Source: Blasia pusilla
Lineage: Eukaryota; Marchantiophyta; Marchantiopsida; Blasiales
Direction: 5' to 3'
Assembly: GCA_050084515.1 (NCBI GenBank)
Contig: CM114271.1
Location: forward strand, 1,612,001-1,676,000
DNA: 64,000 bases
Part shown: positions 1 through 10,125 of the stretch, in pieces
How positions within the stretch are numbered: position 1 is the first letter of the stretch
How the letters are laid out: each line of letters begins with the position of its first letter
Program-made: the position numbers and the translations under genes
Notes under the pieces: generated by a model
Databases searched by the model: none
The model's input: the letters and a program-made list of their open reading frames with translations, nothing else
What the model was told of the DNA's origin: nothing

Positions 1-10
1 GGCTAAATCT

Positions 11-1722
11 ATGAGTCCATGGATGGGAAGAGTACGTATTCAATTTTTTGACACTGGTCAGAGCTTGAGTGAGGAGTCAGAGGCATCTACCTGTAAACAA
101 CAACTTCGTAGATCAAGTAGAGTTACACATCCAGTTCATAAATTCATAAATGAAGATTTTCTTGCGAAACATCATACATATATGATCACTATCCTTCAAG
201 AACAGGAGCCGAGTTTTTTTCAAGAAGCTGCAAGTAAAGTCGAATGGATTGAAGCTATGGAGAAAGAGCTTGTTGCATCAAGATATCAACAGACATGGAA
301 GCTGATTGATATACCTTTCGATAAGGAAGCTATTGGTTGCAAATGGGTTAACAAAATCAAGCACAATCAAGATGGTACAATTAACAGATACAAATCGAGA
401 TTGGTGGCTAAAGGCTATGCACAACAATATGACATCGATTATGAGGAAATATTTAGCCCTGTTGCAAAGATGGCGACTACGAGAACAGTGGTTGTAGTTG
501 AAGTAAGTAAGAAGTGGAGATTACATCACATGGATGTCAAGAATGCTTTCTTGAATGGAGATCTATACGAGGAGTTAGAACCACCTAGATACAAGCATAC
601 CAAGTTTCCATTTCACGTATGCAAGTTGAAGAAAGCTCTATACGGGCTCAAACAAGCTCCAAGAGCTTGGTATGGCAAGATTACATACGTCCTACAAGAG
701 TTGGGTTTTAGGGTATGTGATTCTGACTCCTCGTTATATGTCTTGAGAGGACAAGATCATACGACTCTCATTGTGTTGTATGTTGATGATCTTCTGATTA
801 TTGGGAGTACCGAAGAAATGGTATAACAAGTCAAGCTTAAGTTACAAGCAGAATTTGATATGAAGGATTGGGAGAACTCAAGCACTCCCTTGGTATTGAG
901 TTTATCAAGGTTGGAGAGAGCATGTGTTTATTACAATGACAATATGCTCTTCATATGCTTTCAAAATATGATATGACGGCTTATAAGCCAATCTCTACAC
1001 CGTTGGATCAGAATGTGAAGCTAAGAGTGAATGAAGGAAAGTTGCTTACAGATTCTAATATGTACAGGCGCATGGTTGGAAGTTTGATCTATCTAACTAT
1101 AACCAGACTAGATTTGAGCTATGCTCTTGGCATAGTGAGCCAATTTATGCAAGCATCTGGAAAACCTCACCTTAATGCTATGAGGAGGATTATGCGGCAT
1201 GTGCAATTCTCTATTCAATTCGGGCTTCAATTTGAACCTTCTCCGAGTTTTCAATTACAGGGATTCACAAATGTTGATTGGGCAGGAAGCGTGTCTGATC
1301 AACACTCCACATCTGGTTATTCATTTACTTTGGGAAGCGCAACTATAAGTTGGGCTTCAAAGAAGCAACCTATCGTTGTTTTATCTTCAATAGAGGCTAA
1401 GTACAGAGGAGCAACCAATGCAGCATGTGAGGCAGTGTGGCTTCATCGATTACTTGTTGAGATTGATGTTAGTAGCTTAGGACCTAGTATAATATATGCA
1501 GACAATATTAATAGCATCAAGCTTGCTAATAATCCTGTGCTTCATGCTTGTACAAAGCATGTTGAGGTGCACTATCATTTTATCAGAGAGAAAGTGCTTG
1601 CAGGAGAAATAGATCTTATGTACATAGTACATATCAGCAAATTGATGACATCTTTACAAATGCATTGTCTAGAGATAAGTTTCAGATGTTTAGAAATGAT
1701 TTAGGCGTTAGAGATATCGATA
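11..1722 (+). pseudogene. Ty1/copia retrotransposon pol fragment (RT and RNase H), decayed
   Basis: This is the C-terminal part of a copia polyprotein that copies element RNA into DNA. The reverse transcriptase runs from about 330 to 800, with the copia signatures KSRLVAKGYAQ, DVKNAFLNGDL, LYGLKQAPRAWY and the catalytic YVDDLLI. RNase H follows at about 1255-1600 (DWAGSV, TSGYSFTLGS, ISWASKKQP, KHVEVHYHFIREKV). The frame is broken by TAA at 824-826, a one-base frameshift near 868, TGA at 937-939 and a second frameshift near 1632. After that shift the usual copia tail (DIFTNALSRDKFQMF) continues to TGA near 1746. Integrase and gag would lie left of the window. It is dead as read. Confidence 0.93.
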
Positions 1723-1730
1723 TGAGCTTG

Positions 1731-1948
1731 AGGGGGAGTATTGAAGATTGAGTTACAATCAAGCTCATGAGACACTAGAACTACTACATTTGGTACTCAT
1801 ACAAAGTAGGGAAGCTTAATCTTGGCTAGTCAGTTAAGAGCGATTATCTTAACTAAGGTTAGTTAATCATAGTTAGTCTAACTCGAGACTATGGTTAAGG
1901 TTAGGGTTGCTTGTATATACCCTTGTAAATAAAATTGGGTTGTGTTCA
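1731..1948 (+). mobile_element. Polypurine tract and partial 3' LTR of the copia element
   Basis: The tract AGGGGGAG at 1731-1738 directly follows the copia pol reading and is the expected plus-strand primer site. The LTR would start at about 1742 (TGAAGATTG). A TATATA stretch near 1915 and an AATAAA-type signal near 1927-1932 fit U3 and R. The LTR is interrupted by the Helitron starting at 1949, and its right end was not located. Confidence 0.75.
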
Positions 1949-2128
1949 TCTATATTACTAAAAGAGGACCGGGTTTGGAAAACCCCTCCTCTTGTGTCGA
2001 CATGTGTTCATTTTGGCTTCATGTGGTGATGACACGTGTAATACAAGAATTAACTAAACATAACAGTGCGTGCCCGCCCTTTCCTCACGGGTGATTTTCA
2101 TCCGTGCAGGGCACAAGCATTATACTAG
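1949..2128 (+). mobile_element. Non-autonomous mini-Helitron (180 bp)
   Basis: The element starts with TC followed by TATATTACTAAAAGAGG, a common plant Helitron 5' end, with a subterminal inverted motif GGGTTTGGAAAACCCC. It ends with a GC-rich hairpin region (GTGCCCGCCC ... GTGCAGGGCAC) and ATACTAG followed by T, matching the CTRR-T rule. The host bases are A on the left and T on the right, as expected for insertion between A and T. It codes for nothing and sits in the copia LTR. A second relative lies at 15195-15406. Confidence 0.85.
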
Positions 2129-4540
2129 TGTGGATTTAATGCCCTCCTTTCTTTAGTGACTTCCATTCCATTTAATATTCTTATTCTTTCCCTATTCTTC
2201 TCTTCCATTGTATTTCTGTACGTTAATTTTTCTCATATTTTTGTTTCTCTCAAATAAGTTTTTCACCTTTTCCTTCATCCATCCTCATTCATGGATTAAT
2301 ATCTAACAAAATTAAAATTTTCAAAGAGAAAAAAATAAAACTTAAGAAAAAAACTTCCAAAAAACATGGACCTTCATCTTTATTATAGTGAGCGACCATA
2401 TGTGTCACGTCCTTTAGGATAGATCGGTGAGATCTAGTAGAGCGTCTTCGAGAGTAGTGGAGGACAGGCCTAGGAGGTCGAGGATGACCTGCTGAGTCCC
2501 CGGGAAACCTGAAAGAGCAGGTTTCCCCTTCGTTTTGGCTCATTTGGAGCCATATTGAGGAACTTACTATTTTAGGTAAGTACCATTTTTAATATATGAT
2601 CAACTTTCTATTTTTGGTAATTGGCCCTTGACCTCTTACATCAGGTCAAGAGCCAAGGAGGTGACTTGGGAGAATAGGTTACCATGGAGAGAGCTTGGGA
2701 GAAGGGAGGGGTATATATCCAAAGGAGAGAGAGCTTGAGAGCTCATTCTCTCTTTGTTGAACCTCTTGGCATGAGGCGGCGGAGCTATGGTCCCTTGCCT
2801 TGTGAGTGTAATCCAAGCCTCTCATTAGGAGAGTGGGTTTGGTTTGACATGAGAGAGAGTGCACACCTTTGAGAGCTATGGTGTGAGATTGTGTAGAGAG
2901 AGATTGGATCTTACTTTACAAAGAGAGAATGAGAGAGTGACAGAGCTTCATGGAGGAGTTCGCTGGTCACTTGCTGTTTTTGGAGGTTGGGGACCGTGTT
3001 CCTCATTCAACGGCTCATGGGAATGCTCATCGGAGCAAGGGTTGCTTGGATTGTTCTTTGCATTTGCCGATTTTTTTAGGGAAGAGTGGAAAGAGTGGCG
3101 TGAAGCGCTGCCCAATTTTTGATAGGGATTGAGTATGGGGGTGGGTCGCCCCATGCCGGTGCTTTCGGGAGCACCATGTCGCTTGCTGATTTGCATTTTT
3201 GCAGGTTTTACATTTTTGTTGAGAGGAATCAGCACGTAAGCGCTGCCGAATTTTGTGTAGGAGAAAGAGACATTGGGCTTTACGACAATCCCCTTCAGTT
3301 TTTACTGGAATGTTGGATTCTAAATATTTTTTGATACTAGCGTAGATCATCAAGCTGTGCACGCTGTACAACAAACAATGCGCAATTTGGAGTTGCGAGC
3401 AAAAAGTTATGGTCAATCTTGCAAAATTGCCATTGCTAGGCGATTTTTAGGGTTAAATTGTGCAAACCCTAAACTAGCCGCCACACCAGCGGCGACCGTC
3501 GCCGTCATATTCACCGTCAACCTTCAACGGAAAAAATAATCTTCGACGGTCAAATATCACCGTCAACGGTCAACCGTCACCAGCGACGGTCAACCATCAC
3601 CGTCACCATCAACGGTCAACCATCACCATCAATGGTCCACCGTCCGTTGTCCACCCTTTGGTTGCCATTGCCGCCGTTACGGAGTGGAGGGTCTTCCACA
3701 ACGTTCGTTGATTCTCGGACTTGCGTCGCCATCACGTACTTTGTTTTGGCCGCCACTGTCATCAACCTGTGATGGCATATGACCTCCTGTTATAGTGTTT
3801 GAGTTTTGATTTTATGTTGCTATGTTGTGATTGGTAGTCGCTCAACGACGATCGAGTACCGTGTTGTGACGCCGTAGCCGCAACGCACCACCGATTGCCG
3901 TGCCGTGCCGCTCGTGGCCGCACCGCAGCGTCTCGATCGCGGAGCCGCTCTGTCATTGTGGAGCATAGTGTGGGTTTATTGTTGATTGAGGAGGGTATGC
4001 CTCCGAGTGCCGGATCCCATCATCGAGGGCCGTGCCATTCGTAGCCGTTCCGAGCCACCTGCAACGCGTTGCACCGTTCCGCTAGAACCGCACCGTCTAT
4101 CGAGGAGTTTTGAGCAACGTCAGTATGGGAGGAGTATGACTTGCTGATTGGAGGAGTTGTCTCCACGACCGAGTTGGGGTCGAGATTTGCAGTTGTTGAG
4201 GAGCGACATTGACATGTGTTCAGGTTACCCATTCTGGTCCTTTACCTTGCACGTGTGAGGGATTCTGGGATTTGGGTAGTTTATTTGGGGATATTGGGTG
4301 TGTGGATACTGAGAGCATCATTTATGTATGTGGTTTAGGGGACATAGACCTGTGTGGGATGTCTGGAGTTGAGGGTAGGTTATCGATGAAATGATAGCCT
4401 GGTCGATTTGCCCCACCACGCCGCCGCTTATTGCTGCACGTTACATGTCTCGGGGAGGGAGAGTGTAGATCGAGTGCCGCATGTTTGGGATGAGTGATTG
4501 AGGGATTACTTGCGAGGCAAGAGTGATCGGGTGAGAAGGG
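2129..4540. other. No confident gene; probable 5' region of a retroelement
   Basis: No convincing coding sequence is seen. A perfect hairpin lies at 2502-2527 (arms GGGAAACCTG and CAGGTTTCCC, 6-nt loop). At 2680-2960 the strand is GA-rich. From 2906 to 2923 an 18-mer (GGATCTTACTTTACAAAG) is identical to 7167-7184 at the broken end of the methyltransferase. From about 3540 to 3650 there is an imperfect minisatellite built on CACCGTCAACGGTCAAC. The stretch next to 4540 may hold the LTR and leader of the element that follows, but no LTR pair or primer-binding site was found. Confidence 0.4.
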
Positions 4541-5535
4541 GACGAGGGTCATCACGATGTCCGTTCGGGACTTTGAGGGCGAGGTGATGAACCCGAGAGT
4601 AGCTCTAGAGGTTTTACACAGAGTGGCGCGAGGTTCCGAGGGTCTCCACGTGAGGGACCACCTCGACCTCCTTCTGTGTCATCGTGAGACAAGGGGGAGG
4701 GTGTAGAGGAGGGTCCTGGACCGGATCCTGCGGACACGGGTGCGGGAGGGGGTGCTTCTTATGAACACCTCCCCTACGTTGAGAGATGTTTTTAGGACCG
4801 CCGAGAACATTTAGTGCAACATGGCGGAGGAGAGCGTAGCCACCATGGGTTCTGGGCAAGAGCAATCACCATTTTCTGCACCACCTGTGCAGCAACGTGG
4901 ACTCCGGGATAGGGTGATTGTGGCACCACGAGCTCAGGGAGGATATCGGGAGGCCGTGCCACAGAGACCTGCGCCTTCATATGCGGCTTAGCAGCAGTCA
5001 CCTAATATTACTTGTTGGTCATGTGGTGGAGCCCATCATCAACGAGATTGCACTCGTTAGGATCATGGACGTGTGCCTCAACATGGAGGAGGAGATGGTG
5101 CTGCACCAGGAGGTTATCAATGTGACTATTGTCAGAGGTATGGTCATACACGCGCCAAGTGTTTCAGTTTATATCTTGAGTTACGTCCGGATTGAGGGCC
5201 GGAGAGGGCACTAGAGCGAGTAGCCGGTCTAGGTGGGCCTAGAGATCGTGCTGGAGTTGCCCGACAGGGTGGTGGAGCTACCTATGGAGGAGGTAGAGTA
5301 CCACCACCTAGACGCGCCGAGGGAGACGCCGGACGTGAGGCTGGGATGGCTGCTCAAATACAGCAGCTAAAGGAGCAGATTGCTGCTATGGCATTGAGGT
5401 TACCCGATGGCGGATCCATGGTATGGACATCATATGGAGCAGCCAAGATGTGGAGGATCCTGGTTGGATGTGCGGGGTTGCCCAGATGGAGGTCGCCACA
5501 GTTGTGACGCGTGGAGCAGTCGCAGAGTTGGATCC
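4540..5535 (+). pseudogene. Gag region of the methyltransferase-bearing gypsy element, two zinc knuckles
   Basis: One frame reads a Pro/Gly-rich segment and then two CCHC zinc knuckles. The first is CWSCGGAHHQRDC at about 5010-5050 (CX2CX3HX4C spacing). The second is CDYCQRYGHTRAKC at about 5118-5160 (CX2CX4HX4C). Gag binds element RNA and builds the particle. A short helical stretch (AAQIQQLKEQIAAMALRL) follows near 5347. The frame has stops TAG at 4989-4991, TAG at 5058-5060 and TGA at 5193-5195, so it is not functional. The join with the downstream protease is out of frame. The start was not determined. Confidence 0.75.
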
Positions 5536-5724
5536 ACAGCGAGGGGAAGCCATAAAATAGACTAGGCTTCCTCAGTCTTTCACGTTGTCCGAAGCGATGA
5601 GGACCCCATCGATGGGTCCTCATCAAAGTTCCTTGAGAGTTGGTGATGTTGTTGGTGTGCAGGCACGGAGGGCGATGGGAGAAACGAGTCCAAGACTCCT
5701 ATTGTTGATGCTCAGGAGGGGCAT

Positions 5725-6484
5725 GTGTCGAGCACGTTGTTGGGGGCCGCCACCGTTGTGTACCGCACTCCTTTATTTTCTGCTTTCCATGTTATGACGT
5801 TGGGGGGTACGCCCGCCGAGGCTTTTCGGCTGGCCGCTTCGCTATGTGAGCGCGGAGTTGGAGTTCCTGCATCACGTTCAAAGGTGATTGCAGAGGAGGT
5901 GATGGACCTGCCCTTGGAGCGGATGCTCGGACCGTCCACGCTAGATTCATGGTAGGCTGCGGCTGCTAGGATGGCGGAGATGACCCGCGATAGAGCGTGC
6001 CATGGCTTCTCCTGGTGTTGTGTTGCTGGATAACCGAGGAGAGGTCTTCCAGTTGGTGAGTCCTGAAGGTAGAGCTTTTAGTCCGCAGCGCGTCTTTTTG
6101 GATTCAGGAGCGCAACCCCTGATGTTGGGGAAAGCGTCATTTAGAGGATTGGGCTTGACGAGAGCCGATGTGGAGCGTTGTCCATTCCGGATATAGACAT
6201 CCTTGGGTGGAGCGAGTACCACACAGTATATCACCCGACAGGAGGTCGTGGTGAGGATTCGCCCGGGATATCTTACAAATGAGTCCGTGGTGAGCGCCAA
6301 GGCAATAGTGACTGATGCAGAGTCCTATGACGTCTTGGTTGGTGGAGTAGTGTTATACCCCATGGGGTTTTCCTTGGATTACTGGGAGTCAGCGTCCTAC
6401 AGACCAAGATGGCAGTTAGGTGATGGGCGCCTTAGCTCATTACCCGTTCGATTCACAAGTGCAGTGATCGAGCAACGGCCATGA
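5725..6484 (+). pseudogene. Retropepsin (aspartic protease) region of the same element
   Basis: A first segment at 5725-5955 ends in TAG. After a frameshift near 5998, a new frame opens at ATG 6002. This frame has the retropepsin active site in VFLDSGAQPLML (catalytic Asp near 6101, DSGA form) and the flap-like downstream block YDVLVGGVVLYPMGF near 6330-6375, usual for the clan AA protease of these plant elements. In-frame stops are TAG at 6194-6196 and TGA at 6482-6484. The same frame runs on into the methyltransferase, so protease and methyltransferase were one polyprotein. The role is cleavage of the gag-pol polyprotein. Confidence 0.8.
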
Positions 6485-6487
6485 GAG

Positions 6488-7228
6488 ATGGTGACCTTAG
6501 CAGCATTTAGCAGTGCCATCACTTGGCCTAGTAATTTGATTGAGGGATATGTCCATGTAGAGGATACTCCCATTCCTGACATTTCTATGGAGAGGAGTGT
6601 TATGGTAGCTACATCATTCCGTGGAGGAGAGGTGCCGTTGTGGGGCTTGATAGAGGAGCTTCGACGATTGGCAGATGAGCACGTGCAGACCGCGTGGAGC
6701 GAGGCGTTTGCACTAGAGCGTGATGGGTCTGAGGAACCCGAGGAAGCAGGGAGTGCTACGATGACGCCCTTGGATACCACATCCACTGTGTGGTGTATCC
6801 CGGAGGAGGGTATTCGAGTGTTAGATCTCTTTGGAGGGATTAGCACCGGGTTAGTTGTTGTTTTGCAGGCATGAGTGCGAGTACATCAGTACCTGTATGT
6901 GGAGAGTGATGATGTTGCGAGGCGCGTCTCACTACGACATGTGGCGCACTTACGCCTACGTTTTCCCGACTTATTATCTGCGTCCGCGGTACAGGGATAC
7001 CAAAGTTCCCTACGAAGGGATATTTCGTTGTTGGGGGCGCAAGACTTAGAGCAGGTAGGGACCATTAATTTGGTCATTTCCGGTTGGCAATGTGAGGGCC
7101 AATCGAGTGCTGGACGAGGTAGCGGGTTGGCTGACACTCGGTCCAGATTGTTTTGGGAGATGTTGAGGATCTTACTTTACAAAGTTGGATATTTTGGTAC
7201 TTCTTGTCTCGTTGTTTGGATGCCATGA
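6488..7228 (+). pseudogene. Cytosine-C5 DNA methyltransferase domain inside a retrotransposon, truncated
   Basis: This segment continues the protease frame. Motif I, which binds S-adenosylmethionine, is VLDLFGGISTGL at about 6818-6853. The acidic motif II region reads QYLYVESDDVARR. The catalytic loop (motif IV, normally PCQG) reads WQCEGQSSAGRG, with the nucleophilic Cys codon near 7091 kept but Pro changed to Gln and Gln to Glu. RSRLFWEMLR follows, as in Dcm/Dnmt-type enzymes. TGA at 6872-6874 breaks the frame, and homology ends near 7175, so motifs VI-X and the target recognition domain are missing. The enzyme would methylate cytosine in DNA. This copy cannot be active as read. Such captured methyltransferases are known in some algal and protist retrotransposons. 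Confidence 0.82.
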
Positions 7229-7756
7229 GTTAGCATGGGATCGTGCGTGTTTGTGTGTGTGTTTGGTGACAGCGATATATGTTGTGTAGCGATGTGTATA
7301 CGCACGACATATATGTACAATAGGACAAAATAGTGGGATAGTAAGAAAAAATGGTAATATGTTTGAATTTCGTTCCTTGATTTACATTAGATGGTTAGGG
7401 AATATGAATGTTAGTGGAAAGGGAAAATATTTTTATTGAACGAAAAATTAATTAACATTAACTAATAATTTAGTTAGTGGATTCTATTTTTGGGGGAAGA
7501 ATGGTAGGAAAAGAATAAGTATTGTTGAAACTTTTATGGTAGAATGGAATTATTTAGAGGACTCTGGTATTATTTAAATTTAAATTTAAATTTATAATTA
7601 TTATTCTTTTTTATGTTTGAATATTTCATAAAATAGAAATTATTTTTAAAATTTAAATTAAAAATATCTCTAAATTACTAAAAAATAATTTGTACGGTAC
7701 GCTAACTAGTATTTGTTAATAATAATCGAACAATAAAAAGATTTGCATTATTGAGT
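7229..7756. other. No gene seen; GT run then AT-rich sequence
   Basis: A short GTGTGT run lies near 7250 and the sequence turns AT-rich after 7330, including tandem AAATTT units near 7575. No coding signal and no LTR end for the upstream element were found. Confidence 0.5.
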
Positions 7757-7893
7757 ATCGGGGAGATCCGGGGTCGGTTTCGTCTCACACTGGTCGGACA
7801 AGACTTTGTATAATAGGGTATCTGAAAATCTGGTCTTACCCTTACCGGCTAGGAAATACCGGTCCCGGTGGAAAACCTCCCGGAGCCTGGAAT
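7757..7893 (+). repeat. Dispersed direct repeat, copy 1
   Basis: The segment begins CGGGGAGATCCGGGGT, contains TTTGTATAATAGGGTATCTGAAAA, and ends near CTCCCGGAGCCTGG. A diverged copy in the same orientation lies at 39233-39432. It is rich in CCGG. The two copies bracket the block with both PGLP1 genes and the U2 array. No coding content or terminal repeats are obvious. Confidence 0.6.
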
Positions 7894-8295
7894 GGAAACT
7901 CGCATGCATTGGGTCCCGCATACGAGGAAAGCGTGGACTACGTATATAGCTAGCTAATGGACGCTAGACTCGGGAAATCGCATGTATAGGGTCCCGCACT
8001 TGAGGGAAGGGTCGGACTCAGTGTCCCACTGCGAGAAGGACCAGTGCGAGAAGGACAAGTGTACAACTCAGAGTGGGAGACCAGGAGAATTAAGTGGCAT
8101 ACGAATCTTATTCCCGGAAAAGCGGAGGCAGTGAGAGGAAGCTCTCTCTGGTTGCGAGTCGCGCGGGCGGCGAACGGAAGGAAGGACAGAAGGACAGACG
8201 GACGGAACGCGTAGGAGAGGACCGAAGGACCGTCAAGTTTCCGAAGGACGGAAGAACGGGAGTTCCAAAGAGCCGTCCAGTTTTCCATTCGAGTC

Positions 8296-8505
8296 GCTAC
8301 GGACATCCACGAGAGGGAGGGAGGACCGCGCGTATCCCACCGAAGCAGTCCGGTTTCCCATCCGCGTTCCCGCAGTCTGTTGAGTTGCTACGGACATCCA
8401 CGACTCCCCGAGAGGGGGGGAGGACCGTGCGTCTCCCACCGAAGCAGTCCGGTTCTCCATTCGCGTTCCCGCATTCCGTTCTTTGCTACCGACATCGACG
8501 AGAAG
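8296..8505 (+). repeat. Tandem repeat, units of about 91 and 98 bp
   Basis: Unit 1 (8296-8386) and unit 2 (8387-8484) both start with GCTACGGACATCCACGA and contain CCCACCGAAGCAGTCCGGTT followed by CGCGTTCCCGCA. A third partial unit starts at 8485. Apparent open frames here are products of the repeat and GC-rich composition. Confidence 0.8.
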
Positions 8506-8532
8506 GAGATGTAGTGGGTACATCCCATTGCT

Positions 8533-8579
8533 AAAGAAAGGAAGGAAGGAAGGAAGGAAGGAAGAAAGGAAGGAAGGAC
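8533..8579 (+). repeat. GGAA microsatellite
   Basis: About ten GGAA/GAAA units in a row, directly after the tandem repeat. No gene is seen. Confidence 0.9.
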
Positions 8580-8599
8580 CGACGGACTACGTGAGCTGT

Positions 8600-10125
8600 C
8601 CAGTTTCACTCGGCTCCTCGCACTCGCTTCAAAATTTACCGGTACCCGCGCTCACCACAGAATTGCGTATCTGGATGAGCTGAAGCTCCAGGAATGCAAA
8701 CGAACGCACACTAGTGGTGAGTTTCCCTTTCATCATCAGCTTCTTCTGATGCTCAAAGAGCGCTTGAATTTGGAACGAGCTCACTTTTTGCACTGGAACT
8801 GCTGATAATCTTCGCAGGTCCAAGTCCAGTGTATTGATGGGCCGATTCTTGCAGATAATCTGGACCAGTCGGCTCACCAGAGCCTGTCGGTAGCTTGGAA
8901 CAGTCCATTTTCTAGAAAGAGTGAGATGGTGTGATTGCCTTATTTACGTTCATCCGGTTCCGCTCTTCTGCCGGATTCTACAGGTTGTCTTTTGAATTAG
9001 CTATCGATTTCACTCTGGATCTGCGCATGTCAATGTCGGAAATGGTTGGGTGGATCTGAACCATGAACTAGACCATTAAGGGTGGGTAAGATGTTACCTT
9101 CTCCTCTCTCTCGAGTCCAGCACCAGCCACGCCAAGAAGTTCTGATATGAAATGTTGGGTGCGTTTGAATTTAGTGGAGACTTGAAGATGCTATTGCTTA
9201 ACTGGAGAACTGAGGCAAATTATGAGAAAGCCAAAATGAAGAATCGTACATAGCCTTATCCAGAATTATTCTTTCAACAGGAAGATCCAGCTTCTCGTTT
9301 CAGTCAAGAACTTATGTTTGGATCATAAGAGACAGGGAAAGTGGAATAAACTTGCAGATAAGCTAAGGCCTTACAGTTCGTTGATGGGTTCATCGACATC
9401 TTGAGGACTTTTTCGTGAATGCGAAAGCTGTTCTGTCCAGAGTGGCTGACGTGGTTGTGCGATCTCTCGTTTTCTTCCACCCACATTTGACGACTTGATT
9501 TTGAATCCAGACCTCACACATCCACCTACATTTGACGCATTGGTTTATCCAAGTGTTGAGAACTTGAGTGATTATGAATCCAGACATGATACACTCTCCA
9601 GAGTGGGGTGCCACAGTCGGTCGGTCGGTCGGGCGGTCTTGCGTTTTTCTGGTGTAATTGCAACCACATTTGAAATTGCGATGACGATGTAGACGCAAAA
9701 CCGATCTCATGACGACGCTTCAAGTAATGGAAGTAGTTTTTGTACCAAATCTCTGACGGCAGATAAAAGCCACCTCAAGAGTGCTGCTGCTGCAACTGAA
9801 TTTGTCGACGCTTGTGGTTCCAGTCCATGGTGAACTCGCTTCGAACTGTTCAATGACAGAGTAACCTTTGCGCAGCGCCTGTAAGGAAATCTCAAGCGCC
9901 CGAAGTTCTAAACGGCGATGCCTTGATATGGGACAGCAGAAGTCGGGCGAGAGATTGTACATAGATGCAATCCTGCAGTTTGCGATTCTGGCTATAGACT
10001 GTCTCTGCGTTAATCTACTTTCAGTTCCTATAACCTCCTTTCCGGCATCATTTTGCTTTCTTGATGAGACTCCCCAATCCTTCTTTTATCATGGATGCTT
10101 TTAATATGAAATATCTTGAGGATTG
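8600..10125. other. No gene recognised upstream of PGLP1 copy 1
   Basis: Only short frames without family resemblance are present. A GGTC/CGGT simple repeat lies near 9615-9640. The start of PGLP1 copy 1 follows, so part of this stretch should hold its promoter and 5' UTR, but I could not place a TATA box or transcription start. Confidence 0.45.

Noticed and set aside
8094-8609. Several long frames on both strands.
   Set aside because: They are created by the tandem repeat and the GGAA run.
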